Shown here: positions 49,184 through 61,700 of the stretch, one piece after another
Layout: every line of letters starts with the position of its first letter
Numbering within the stretch: position 1 is the first letter of the stretch
Assembly: GCF_048771995.1 (NCBI RefSeq)
Contig: NC_133024.1
Span: forward strand, 21,468,001 to 21,532,000
Source: Taeniopygia guttata
Lineage: Eukaryota; Chordata; Aves; Passeriformes; Estrildidae
Reading direction: 5' to 3'
Length of the DNA: 64,000 nucleotides
Notes under the pieces: model-generated
What the model was told of the DNA's origin: nothing
The model's database searches: none
Seen by the model: only the letters and a program-made list of their open reading frames with translations
Translations under genes and position numbers: made by a program

Positions 49184-49326
49184 GAAACATAATAAAGGCA
49201 CCCCAGATCCTCAGACTTTGAAATGCAGGAAATATACATATATATATATATATAAAAGTAAATTTCCTACACTGTCAGTTACCATAAAAGTTTGAGGATT
49301 TGGGGTGCTTTCATTATATTTTTGAA
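49180..49326. repeat. Foldback element with 40-bp inverted arms
   Basis: Left arm 49180-49219 and right arm 49287-49326 are reverse complements at about 34 of 40 positions (shared core GCACCCC...ATCCTC). The 67-base spacer holds a further inner pair AGGAAAT/ATTTCCT (49227-49233 and 49262-49268) around a TA-rich loop. It could be a MITE-like non-autonomous DNA transposon remnant (it borders TA-rich sequence) or a hairpin-forming transcript. No transposase is seen and no family is recognised. Confidence 0.7.
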
Positions 49327-52300
49327 ATGAGATTACAGAGGCCTTGGTATTGTGGAGGACAAAGCTGCTGGAAGACTGCTTTGTAAGGGGTAAAGATATA
49401 TCCTAGTCAACTTTTTAGCTCAGAGACATTATCTTCTTTCAGAATAATGTATGTATATTGTGAAAGCTGGAGTTAATCTGTCAAGTTTTCTTGCTATTAA
49501 TGGTATTTTGTGTATCTCCATTCACTTGACGTTTTCTAAGTATTTTGATTGAGCCTTTTTAACCACCATTTTGAAAAACAGGAAAAGTTAAAACCATTTC
49601 CACAGTGGGTCCAGTGATCTCTTCAATGGCCACCAGTACCTCAGGGCTAGAAAGAGATTTTAGACTTCAGCATCTAGACTGGAGTTTAAAATCCTACTCC
49701 AGTCCTGGGAAAGCATACATTTTCCCAACCTTTCCCTTCCCTTTTCCTTCCTGCTACTCCTCTACAGACATGTTGGTTCAGCTTCTACTTTGTGTAGCTC
49801 TTATTATGTAAAAGGGAAGCTACTACTTAAGATACTGTGATACTGGGGAGCCGTTTCCTCCTTGGAAGTAGCTGTAGAAAATTCTGATATGATACCACCT
49901 GGAGTATTGCTGTGGAGAAAAAAAAAAGCTCTTGCTACAGTGTTATTTTTCCAAGTTAATATAAGGCTTTGAATTGCTTTTGTAATAGCTTCCTTCCAGC
50001 ATATGTATTATTAAATTATGGATTAAATAATAGAAGCAAACAGGAAAAGCAAAACTTAAGTCACAAAATCTCTGAGGAAAAGGTAAGAAAGCTGCCCTGA
50101 AACATTAGTAATGAAACAACTTAAACAAATTTTCTCAGTTTGGGAGCCCATCTAGATGCCATGATAACTCTTTTCCTTCTATGAGTCTGAGATCTATTAT
50201 TTTGAAAACTCAGTTTTCAGGTAATTAACAAACAACTGCTGCATAGATTAATCATCATTGCTAGATCAAAAAACACCCAAAAACTGCTCAAAAGCAACAG
50301 TCACAAACCTTTGTGACAAACCTTCCCCATCTTCCCTTCGAGTAGGGAAAAGTTGGATACTGGAAAAGAGCTGAGTCATGCAAGGGGAGGCATGACTCAG
50401 AGGGGTTTGTACAAACATCCTAGAATGGCTACCCAGAATTTTCTGGTGTTAAATAACCCAAGAAGCAATTGCCATCATTACAGACTTCCACAGACTCTCC
50501 ACAGAAGTAATTTCAAATAGATTTACTAAGGGATATTTAACCCGTTCTGATACAGCCATTCTTCAAATATGGGCATGAGGAACCTGGTAACTTGACTATT
50601 ACGTACATATTGTAAGAAGTCACGTACAATTTATGAGCAGAAATTGATGCTTTTTTCATTGCTGTTTTTCAGACCCATTAAAATTGAACAACCTCCTCTA
50701 TGGTTTAATCCTAATCAAATTCAGGCTTTTGTCAGAGCAGAAGTATAATTGCTCCCCCCCAGCCTGCTCCACATACAAAAGCTCCACATGTAAAAGCTGC
50801 CCTGTTGTAATAACTCTTACCATTTGTGTTAAAAATTTAAATCCCTGAAGTTGTGATTACAGTGACCCTTCCAGGATCCTTAAAATAAGGAAAAGCCAAG
50901 TTGAGAAGTGTTTGCCATTGCAGTTTCACATGTCAGAACAGGGCATGGTACCTTTCCAATCATGTTGCTGCTAAAAGCAAGGTGGTTTATTTGAGTATTT
51001 TTTGCTAAAGTCTGTTCTTATTGCTGTAGTTGCTGTTACCACTATCTCTTTTAGCAAATAAGCTTGAGAGCCATACCAAATCTTTAGCTCCAGTCCTGTA
51101 TTAAGCCTAGACAGTCAGGGTACAGTGTCTGAAGGTGAAGTTGCCAAAAGAAATTTTAAAAGATTTTAGGATACAGGAAATTCAGGGGACATTGATTCAG
51201 GAGAGAGCCAGATGCTTCAGGTTGAGTCAGTGTTGAAGCTCCTCACAGATTTGCAAGTAGCATTTTGCCACAACCTTTTTGTAAGTCAAGCTGAGTAACT
51301 TAATCCCCTTTTCATCACTCATACACACACCTGTGTATGTGGGCTTTAATATAAAAGTTTATGTTAAATAATAATATAATAGTTATATTTAGTCTTTGAG
51401 CTAAATTCACACCTGGCTATCTCTGTGCTTTTGTTGTTTCCCACCTGATACAGCTGAAGACCGTTCTTGGTAGAACAGTCATCACCAGATCAGCACAGAC
51501 AGAAATGTTCTCAAACTTTATGACTCCTCCAGAAAGAGACTTTTTCGCCAGTGGTCTCATTAAACATTCGAGTACAATTGCTACTAAACTGAATACATAA
51601 GGAATTTTGTATATGATAAATTACCCTTTCTGTCGTTCAACTTGTTTTAAGTTTGGTCTCAAAATGTGTAGCTTCAGATGATTTTTGAAGCATTGAAAAA
51701 GTCTGCCAAGATAAAACAGAGAGGAAAAATGTTACATTTAAAAGTAGAATTTACAAAGACCATTCGAAGTATTATTGAGGTCCTTTTTATAATCTGAAAA
51801 GAGGTACAACAGAGGCCCCAGCCCCATTTTTTTAATTTTGAAAGTCCAAAACAAAGCCTGTTTCCATGTAAGGATTGGTTACTTTTATCTCAGTTAAAAC
51901 CATGGGACACTGTTTAGAACTGGCAGACAGATGAAGCATTTTAAAAATCCATGGACTACTAACCCGGGGCTTAATGTGGTTTTCCAGGGGTGTGACTGTA
52001 GGCGTCTGACTGGGCAGTGTTAAGAGATCAGCTGTGATGCTTGTCATGCAAACTTTCTGTTATGGATGGGGAGTGGGTTTCACCTTCAGAGAATTTTGGT
52101 ATCTTTAGAAAAGTTCCCACATGGCTTTCTCCAACATAGTCTGTGACCAACAGTTCATAGCATCACTGTGAAATGCTGGAGGGGAAGATCTGAACTAATC
52201 ACTCATAATAACTCTGCACAGGCCCATGGGGTAAGTCTGAGGTCAGGGCTGAACTGATCTTTTATGTGAGAATGGCAGTAGCTGTAATTCACTTGGTGGT

Positions 52301-52514
52301 CATGGGAATGGGTTGAACCAAAGCCAGTTTTTTTCTGAGGTAGACAAGGGGAGAAAGAGCTGAAAATGTGACTTAGAAGTATCTTAGTTTTACATGCAAA
52401 GGACCCTATCTCTGCGTGACCTTTCAGGCCCCTGCAAAATGAATTCTGAGTAGGAACACTCAGAGATCATGGTATTTTATTCCAGTTTTGTTCTTTCTTT
52501 GTGTAGCCTTCTTT
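49327..52514. other. Intergenic stretch between sister LTRs
   Basis: No gene recognised. It contains the paired AP-1 inverted repeat at 50371-50400 (listed separately). No retroviral internal sequence lies between the two LTRs, and each LTR has its own target duplication, so they are independent insertions and not the two ends of one provirus. Confidence 0.6.
50371..50400. promoter_or_regulatory. Paired AP-1-type inverted repeat
   Basis: CTGAGTCATGC (50371-50381) and its exact reverse complement GCATGACTCAG (50390-50400) are separated by 8 bases. Each arm holds the TGAGTCA consensus bound by AP-1 (Fos/Jun) or related bZIP factors. It lies about 5.4 kb upstream of the DPT start. An enhancer role is inference. 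Confidence 0.4.
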
Positions 52515-52518
52515 GTGT

Positions 52519-53116
52519 TGTTATGTGTAGTAGATATAAATCGTGCCATTTCTAATATGATATATGTGATATTGAATATTTGTTGGAGTAAACACGTTTG
52601 TATTAGGACTACCCCCCACCCTCGCATGTATGTTGAAACCCGATTTACACGTAAAAGGATGTGGCTTGGCCAGGAGATGGGCCATGTCTGGAGAGATGCG
52701 CTGATCATAGTGTGAACGACCCGAGATGGATATTATGTAAATCCTCGGGCAGATACACGTGAATGCAGCGTTCTGTAAACTTCAAGGGATTCATCAACTC
52801 CAGACATTGAATTGTTTTCCCTCATCACCAAAAAAGGAAATCTTATTAGCCTATGGACTCTGAATGCAAGAAAAGACTGATTGCTGAAATCTTGGCCTCA
52901 GGCGGAACTTTCCCTATAAAAACAGCTTGTGCCAGGATGGAGGTGTGTGGGCATGGAGGAAAACCTCTGCTGAGGCTGACTCCTTGTCGCACACCCAGGG
53001 CCAACCCCGGGCTCGGCTCTGTTCTTTCCTTGTGGCTGGCTAGATAGAATTTGATTGCAAAATGAATATTTTATTTTTTCATTTTAATTTGGCTGGACAA
53101 ATTTTCATTTATAACA
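52519..53116 (+). mobile_element. Solo LTR, copy B (598 bp, 4-bp target duplication)
   Basis: Starts TGTTAT, ends ATAACA, and is flanked by perfect GTGT duplications (52515-52518 and 53117-53120). TATAAAAA at 52915-52922. The poly(A) hexamer has decayed to AATGAA. It keeps a short segment (TGGCTGGACAAA) near the 3' end that copy A lacks. The 3' third is nearly identical to copy A while the 5' part is clearly diverged. Confidence 0.9.
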
Positions 53117-53120
53117 GTGT

Positions 53121-54198
53121 CAAAATAAAGTCTTGAGAGTTCATAATGATTTTGCTGTAAAGTCACTGAAGTCAGGTGCTGTCTGGCAGCCCATGTTATG
53201 TGGGAAATGAAATGAGATGCTTACTTGTTCCCTTTTGGCCGCGTGCTTTGTGAATTTGGATAGCTGGAGTGACACTGAAACCCAGCTCCCAGCACTGTCC
53301 ATCCATTTTGAATTCTAGTCATGAGAAAGATTTTTCTTTACGATTTTGCTTTTGAGATGCTGCAGGTGGTGGGGTGAAGAAATGGGGAGAGAGGAGGAGA
53401 ATATCTGGGGAAGGGGCTTCTGCACCCTGCCACTATAATTCATTCTGGATTTTCAGCCCTGCTCAGTCATCCATCAATCCTCATGTGACTGTCACCTCAT
53501 ATTATTGTAATTAGCAACTGCCAGCCTCAGAGATTTGACAGTGGAAGTGAAAAAGTCCCAGAAGCTCTCTGCCAATTTAAAATTAACTCTGTCATTACAG
53601 GACAGATTGTCCTCCTCCAGAAGTAGTTCCTTGGCATTTGCACTGAGATAATAGCATGGTCCTGCAGTGGTATCTGGCTCTTGACTCCCCCTGCTTTGTT
53701 GTCCTTGTGTCCTCCCAGCTCCCAGGCTGTTTCACCCTTCTTCCTACCTACACTCCACCCACTGGCTGTGGGTGTCTCAGCCAGGTGGATGAAAGCTAGG
53801 TCAGATCTGCTTTCTCATGCTACAAGTTCCTCACCTTTGCTTACAAATTTTCTCCAAGTGTGATTGGCAGCTGCTGTTGCCAAAGTCCCTATTTACATGG
53901 CATTTACAGATCTTGTTTCATTGTCTTTTAAGCAGGGGATGGCTGGAGGTCATCCTTGTTTTTACTTTCTTCAGCTAATTAGGTGCAACTCCTGCTCTGC
54001 TGCTGTACAAAGGTGACAGCACCGACAGCTCACTGGAAGGTTGCCTTCCACTGGGAAATATCTGGGGTTGCACACACAAAAAAAATTGGGATATGAAGTG
54101 TGAAAATATCTGATGCCCAAGCTCTGTGGTCATTCAATCTGTTCAAACAAACAGAACACAGTCAGGTAATGAAGGTCCTGATAGTCCTGCAGTTCAAC
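53121..54198. other. Intergenic, nothing recognised
   Basis: No supported gene or repeat. A 60-codon plus frame at 53681-53863 has no domain. Confidence 0.5.
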
Positions 54199-54236
54199 AG
54201 CCCGGGGTCGGCCCTGGGTGTGCAACAAGGAGTCAG
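54199..54236 (-). mobile_element. 38-bp orphan fragment of the solo-LTR family
   Basis: The minus strand matches 48969-49006 of LTR copy A at 37 of 38 positions. The single difference is a CG to TG change in the LTR sense. Neither flank shows further LTR similarity. Confidence 0.7.
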
Positions 54237-55609
54237 TGAGTGTGACAGGCAGGTTTGACATGGCCCAGGCTCAGATACAGTTCTGATAGAGTTTGCATAT
54301 TATCAAAAAAGTGTTTACTTAACCCATTCTGCAGCATTCTGTCAAGGCACAGCTTTTTTTTTTTTTTACCCTTATGTTCACAAAAGCTGCCCCTGCAAAT
54401 CCTTAAGGATAAAGTGATGCCCTTTTTTTGCAGTAGTTCTGCACTGCCATGATCAGTTCTGATCCATGGTGTACTTTTCTCCATCCCCTTGCTCTTGCAA
54501 GCAGTTACAAAGACCAGTATTGCTCCAAATTGTTTACAATTAATTTAACCTCTTTGGGAGGCTGGGCCAAAACAGCTCCTGCTCATCTCCACAGGAAGCG
54601 TAACTGAGAGCCCCTGAAAGATGACTTTGCTACCTACTCTATATATGCTTGAGCCATGAAGTTTCTGAGCCTCTCAAGCTTCAAACATTTGCCTTTGCGC
54701 CGCACAGTTTACTGAGCCTTATGCCAATCCACATGGCAGGGCATGTTTGTGTGAGCACTCCTGTGTTTTGGTGGTGTGCCTGACACCACACTAGACCCCA
54801 GCAGTAACTGTGCTCACTGAGAAGCAGGAAAGTGCCCACAAAGCTATTAAGCTTTTCTTATCACATTAAATTCCCATGGTTTGCCAACTACATCCACAGA
54901 ATAATGTATCCTTTTCTTTGTGCTACATTCTAGCTTATTTTATTGCACTGAGGGCTCCAACAACTTTATTAGTGCAGCATGTTCCCCCTGTCTCTTCTCA
55001 CCTTTAGTGCGTTTACAACTACTGCTCATCATGAGAAAAGGTTGCGTGGAGGAGTAGCCTTGAGAGTGCATAACCTTGGTGTCATGTGATTTATAGGCAT
55101 AAATGAAGATAAAATACTTGCCAGTAAATGGAAAGATAGACATAGAAAGAACAAAAAAGAATCAACAGAACTCTAAAAAAATCTCTGGAAGCAAAGTTGT
55201 ATGTTTGGGTTATTCATAAGGTGAGGAATGACAGGCAGTAGGGATTAGTCTGTGTTGTAACTCATGACTGCTTCAAGGGAATATGACAAGATTAAGGGAA
55301 ATTTCTGCTCATCACTTAAATGCCCAACCACATTTTATCTCCTCACAATGCAATGTGTCAGCACTCATTGGTTTAGGAGCTCATGATTTAAGCTAACTGG
55401 AAATGCTTGTGGATCAGTCTTGCACTATGGAATTGAGCTGCTTCTGTAGCCATACCCAGCAACTCTTGCTGGTGAAGCATGAAAAATGGAAGAGTTTTCT
55501 TCAGCAGAGATGAGATACATGTCTCTGGCCATGAAATAAAGGCCAGAAGTTGCTATTCTGCTAAGCACGGAGGCAACGCCACACCATCCTTAAGTTGCAA
55601 TGGGCACAG
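54237..55609. other. Intergenic, nothing recognised
   Basis: No supported gene or repeat other than a short T run (54353-54367). Confidence 0.5.
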
Positions 55610-55765
55610 CATAGTTCAGGTTGGAAGACACCTCTGGAGGTTTCTGGATCAACCTCTTGTTAATATCAGGGTTGACTGAAGATATGGCCAGATTGCTCAT
55701 AGCTTTATCCAGTCTTGAGTATCTCCAGGGATGGAGAATGCACAGGTTGTCATTTTTCCACCTGC
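55610..55765 (-). mobile_element. CR1 LINE 3' end fragment
   Basis: The plus strand reads CAGGTTGGAAGACACCTCTG, then GGCCAGATTGCTCATAGC, TATCCAGTCTTGAGTA and TCCAGGGATGGAGAATGCAC. That is the order seen in the reverse complement of CR1 3' ends, so the element is on the minus strand. Diverged and truncated at both sides. Confidence 0.8.
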
Positions 55766-58700
55766 AGACAGAAAACATGAGTTATACAAGTGTAATGTAA
55801 TATCTTTGTGACCAGAGGAACTTGGTAACAGAATCAAAGCTGCTGTTACTCTTCTACTTGAGCACTCATTGCTCTGTAGCTCTCTTTATCACTATACCTT
55901 TCAAAGCATGACATTGAAAATAGTATATTTTTCACTTCAGGAGGCATGTCCTGTCTCTGTGCCATTAGAATGCTTAGTAACATGGATACAGCTGCATGCC
56001 ACACATGCAATGAAAGTAAGAGTGTTTCCCAGCCTATATCAGACACATTTCCCAGCTCTCACCTCATTATTTTTATGATTAATCCAAACCCCAGCAATTA
56101 AAAGGAGTGCGCCAGTGTTCTTTCATGTCAGGAATGGGTTAGACTAATTGCCTTTGAAATTATCAGTATCCCTAGCCCAGTAGTACTGCAGCTCTCCAGA
56201 TGGCAACCTTGCACTCGGTAAAAGAACTGTGTGAATTGCCTAAAACCCTTTTTATTTTGTTCTTCCAACAATATTATCATGTATTTAAATCTAATCTTCA
56301 GAATATCAACAGTTCAGCAGGAGTTGCTGGTTTAGTAAATCCTGGAATCCTGGGTTAATAAATCTTGACACACTGGGTTTAGTCATAGCTCAAGATAGCT
56401 CTGCCACTCTACTGCGCTGAATCCTTAAACAAATTACTTTGTCTCTTCATATTCTTGTTTGGCCTTCTGTTCATTTTTGGTATTTCTGGCCTAATGCTGT
56501 AAACTCAGTTGTTAAGTTACTGTCTCATTGTGGATTTGACATTTGATGTATTGCAGCCCCAAACAAATACCCAGCTATTAACTATTGTTGGTTGCTTCTT
56601 GCTCTCTATCTTTTCACAAGTGAACTCACAGTTTTGTGTTATTGTGGGAGAAGGTGGGGAAAAAAAACCTACCGACTATTCAGCAGAAAACAAAAAGCTG
56701 TTTCTTAGCAAGTGGATATATTAACTGCTATGAACCCATCTCTCTCAATATACAATTTCCTGACATTAACTGAATTTGACATTTACATTTGTTTTTATTT
56801 CTTCCAAGAGCCCTGTGTCATTTTTTCCTCATTTAAAGTGCTCTTGTACTCTGAAAAGTGTTTTTAATATTGGCACTATGGGGGCTCTCTATTTATTCTG
56901 TCAAGTTTACTCAGAGCAAAAACGTGGTTTGACAGCAAGAAACTCTCTCTCTCTGGCTTTTGGACTGTGATCTTTGGACTCTGGTGGAAAAGGCCTTTGC
57001 TACTCATAACACTTGCAGACCCAGATGTCAGAATCTTCCTGAACTGTGCAGAAGTGATGGAGAGTGATGAAGGTGAGCGTGACGCACAGTGCTGAGAATA
57101 GACTGTGCAGGAAAAGCAGAGACAGCAGGCTTCTCTCCCTTGTCCCTCTCTCGCTGCTACAGAGGACTTATGATGTTGTAAGAGGCTTTGCCATGAGTTG
57201 AATACAAAAAGAATTTCTCCCAGACTGTAGTACAATCAGCATTTTTGCTGCATTGTCTTCATTGCTTCGCTCCAGTAATCTAGTGAGCTGACTGGCAAAA
57301 TCCAAGCTGCATGGAAGGATCCCTGCAGTGCTGCAGGCAAAAGAGTGCCCAAGCTGCAGCAATAATGAAATAATGTACCCTGTAAGTGCCCTTCACTTGG
57401 CCAGAAGATTCCCCGAGGAACAGCAAAATCCTGGAGAGGATGTTGCCAAAATTCCTTCTTGGGTGTCATCCACTGCAGGGGTAATTATTTGCATATAGTC
57501 ACTGATCAGTGAATTCCCTGTTACAGCCTCTGCCCTCCACACCAGAGAACTGCTGGCTGCTTTCATGCACAATACACAGATCCATATTCCTATAAACATG
57601 AGGCCAGGATGATGGGATCACTTATCTTTTCACCAAGATAAACCCAATCAGAAAAAGCAATTTCATTGCTGCATATACATCTCTTACCAGCTTACTCTAT
57701 CCTTTACTTCTTTTGCTTGCAGTCTGAATATGAGGCTCTCAAGTAAGGATTATTAGGTGTTCACAGTGCTGAACACAATGAGATCCTGATCTTCCTTCAT
57801 CAATCACTATCACAGTCACATCAGCATTTATTTGCTTACAGTGTGTTTTTTCAGTAGGAAGGTCTACTGGGACCTCAGTGGTAATAAGAAGAGAGTGCTG
57901 CTTTTCTCAGCCATGCCCCCTTTTAAGAATATAAATGGCATAGCTCTTTATGGCACCCAAAATGATATTTTTCCACAGATACCAGTGATTCTTTTTTGAG
58001 TTGGCTTTTTCCTTTTATGCCTAGTTGATACTTTTTTACACTGTATATTTAATAGCTTTCTGGCACTTTCCAAGTAAGAATCTTGAGGTACAGAAATACT
58101 GTATATATTTTACAGACATGGGAATCTGAGGAAAAGCATGGAAAGTTTACCTGTCATCAAGGTCGTGGACTGAGTTTATAACAAAACTGGCATTTTTAAA
58201 AACCCCAGCAGTTTGCCACCATTACTTTCCCTGTTTTTAGCCATTCCTATTCTCTGTACCTCCTCTCCCTCCTGTCTTCCTTTTCTGCTACCATTTTGAC
58301 AATGTCATGCCCTCTCTTTCAGAAGGTCTTGTCCCTAAAAGTGGGATTTGTTTTCCATATCTCTTAATCTGGATCTGATACCCAAGCACTTCATACTCCA
58401 TGTAGGGAGTAAGGAGAGGACTTACTCCTTCACAGTCCTGCTTCACCTCTTTCAGATGCTAACAGCTAGGAATTTCCATAGCAAACTCCCAGCTATTTCA
58501 GGGACCTTGGACACTCCCAGGAATTTTCCTTTCTCCTGTTATTTTTTTCTGTGGCCCATTATAGTGCTGTTATGGGCCATTAGTATTTTGCTGTATAAAC
58601 AGGCCATTCTGAAATGTTGTGGAGCATGCAGTGTGTACAGACTCAGAACAGTTTTCCATGGGACTTTCTGGACTCAGTATCTTTTGTATGATTATGTGCA

Positions 58701-61700
58701 GTAGTATGTAGGGATACAGCCCATCATTTCTCAGTCTCTATTTCAAACAAGATTCCTAATACAAATTTTCCTTCAGTATTCTTGCATTGAAAAAGTCCCC
58801 AGATAATTCCTGGATAAAATCTTCAGTGTTTGCCCTGCAGTGCACCCCAAAAAAAGGACAATCATCTGTGTATACAACAGCTGGCTAAAGGGACATGTTT
58901 AGGATCTGAGCAAGGTTTTAGGGTTAGTAATTTTTCCTCTTTACTTTCCCAAAAAACCAACATAAATTCTACACAGGTTTATTTTAAAAACTTTTGGGCA
59001 ATGTAATCTGTGAAGTAAGAATAGCCAATTCTAAATTCTGATTTTTGTTGATGTGAACACTCTTTGTATTTTCGACACTGTGAAAATGTCTTTTCTGGAT
59101 AGATTTATTATCATGTTTTTAATACATTGAAACAAGGAGCAGCTGCTAAGGAGGAGGGGAGGCACCAGGGGAGCAGTCTACCAATTTCAGCAAGAGAAGA
59201 ACATTTTTTTTTTTTCTTTACACTTCTCCCCTCTTTCTTAGTGCTCCTACTCCCTTTACATTCACTCCTGGATAGAGGTAGGAGTTCAGTCTCCAGACTG
59301 AATCAGTTCTTTCTGCCTTCACTGAGGCTATCAGCAGAGCAAGGTTAAATGTCACAACAATGGTTTTGGGTTGTGACTAGCTCTTCTATCTGCACTTGCT
59401 TGATACAAGCAGGCTTGTAGCCCATTTCCCCTTTATCCTGCTCAATGCAGCATACACACTGCAGATCACTAAAGCTGGGATTACTTAGCTTTACAAAGCT
59501 TCCCTAAAATGACTTGTCTCTCTCCCTGTCTCTCTCCTAAAAGCACTACAAGATCTCTGAAACCCTGTCTTTTGTCTAAGTGTGCTCAGAGGAAAAAAAA
59601 AATCTATATTTTTAAGACCTCTTTTCTTCTCACTTGTTTTACATCTGCCACCAGTTATCTGTATGAACAAGGCATGGCAAAACACTAATAAGAAAGAGTA
59701 ACCCCATACTGATAAGATGGCTACTAGCTGATCTGCCTTTACAGCATCTTCCAACTAGCTCTACCCATCAGTGACTGGAGTAACAAAATGGCTGGGAGTG
59801 TCTCAAGGGATTTAGCAAATTCCAAGTGGATCAGCAACCACATATAAGATGGTCTAGTACTGGTGGAAATTACAGTTTTCAGGTGGGACAAGAAATGAAC
59901 TCCCTACTGAGCTATTTTCCACAAGAGTAGAGACTGTTACAGTGTCTGTACCACTTCTTGCCAGATGCTAGTAACATTCTGTCTTAGAAATTTCCCAAGC
60001 ATTCTTCATTTGTAGAAACAATCCTCTCTTCTTTCTCCCTTAGGCTCCTGCTAAGTAAATAGTAGTTACTCTCATGGGGGGAAATTTACCCTGTGTGTGG
60101 AGCAGAGAGTATACTGGAAATAGCAAGTGTCAACCATGCTGTTTGATGGAATGATGAAACTTGTTCCTGTTGCTTAAATGGCATCATTCCTATGTAGGAA
60201 ACTATAGCCTAATGGTGGAGTATTAATCTAATGACAGGAACTTCTCATCAGCTTAGAAATCAATGTATGGTTGACAAAATAACATCTAGACCTGGCCTCT
60301 TGTTCCCCCTTAAAGTTTTAAGTTTACTTCAGCTTTTGAAGCAAACCCATTCTGCTGGAGGACTGCCCAGTCTTGATTTGGCTTGCCTCTTTCTCTGGAT
60401 TCCTGCCACATAAGAGATGTTTTAGCTACTTTGGTTGTGTTTTAGAAACATGGAAAATGTGGCTCATATAAGCTTATGATAATGGATTACTGGACTTTTC
60501 AGACTGATGTTGTGTTTTGTATTCTGCATTTCATGCTTAAGAATTTCCCTTGTGTAAACCTCACCCCTATTGTTTCTTTGCAAAGAGAAATCCTTTGGAG
60601 AGGGGACAGGATTTACCAAGAATAGGAAGGGAGAACGGTTTGCCATGAAATGTGTGACATATTCTGTACCTCACTGGAGCGTTGCAGCAGAATCCTGTTT
60701 TGCTAATGTCTGATATCCTCTTTTGCTGTACTTTTGGCTAATGTTTGTTAATGCTTAATCACCAGTCTCCACTCTTTGAACCATCTCATGGCTTGTTGAG
60801 GTTCACTGACCGTCACATTGCAGTCCACAGCCACTTTGGTTTTGTAACATCAGAGGGAAGAGAGCTGTAGGACAGAAGCACTTCTTACTGGCAACTTCCC
60901 ACCTGAGAAGTGTCATGACAGGGATTGGACTATATTTCATGCCCTTCCATTGATTTCTGTGCCAGGCAGCCATGGTGACTGTAGCCATACTTATACCAAA
61001 GTTTTCCTCTTCTTCCAGGGGAAAAGAGAGGCTGGAAAAGAACCACATAGATGAGCTACCTTTGGAGCTGTGCTATGGCTGCTGCTCAGCTGAGGGCCTC
61101 TGGACTGAGTCTCTCACTTCAGTGCGACCAGGTGGTTCTTGATACCTGCTGCACAGGGCTGCATGGGATTTGCTTGTGGGAATGAGGGGAAATGGTTCAT
61201 TCTGTACCAGGCAGGGTAGCATCAACAGGAATTAGAGGAAAACTTGTGCATAAGAAGGAGGCAGGAACAAAAAGTGTATTTCTTAGGAAATACTGCTAGT
61301 CACATTAGCAGGATCAAAATAAGTCATGTGGACAAAAGGCAGTAATGGGACTGTTTCTACTACAAATTTCCCTGTAGTTGCTTCACAGATCAAGAGACCT
61401 TCAGGATTCATTCCTTGGAACAATAATGTGGAGTCCTTCTCCTTGTGATTGTAGCAGTGTGAATCAGGAGCAAGTCTTTGGAAGTCGGTGCACCTGACAT
61501 AGTAAAACAGAGGATGAAGGCATATAAATGCATGAGCTAGGACAGGGAAGACTCAAACATAAACTGAAATGACTGACACAAGAGACAGTAAGAGTGCAAT
61601 TCCTTCCTACATTAGTATTCAGCTGACCTTTAACTTTAGGGAGAATTACTATGTGAGGACTACTCTGCCCTGTATCCATTTTGGCTCCTGGCTGCTCTGC

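Noticed and set aside
48480..53116. The two sister LTRs as the two ends of one provirus
   Set aside because: Each has its own perfect 4-bp duplication (GCTA and GTGT), and no retroviral coding sequence lies between them.
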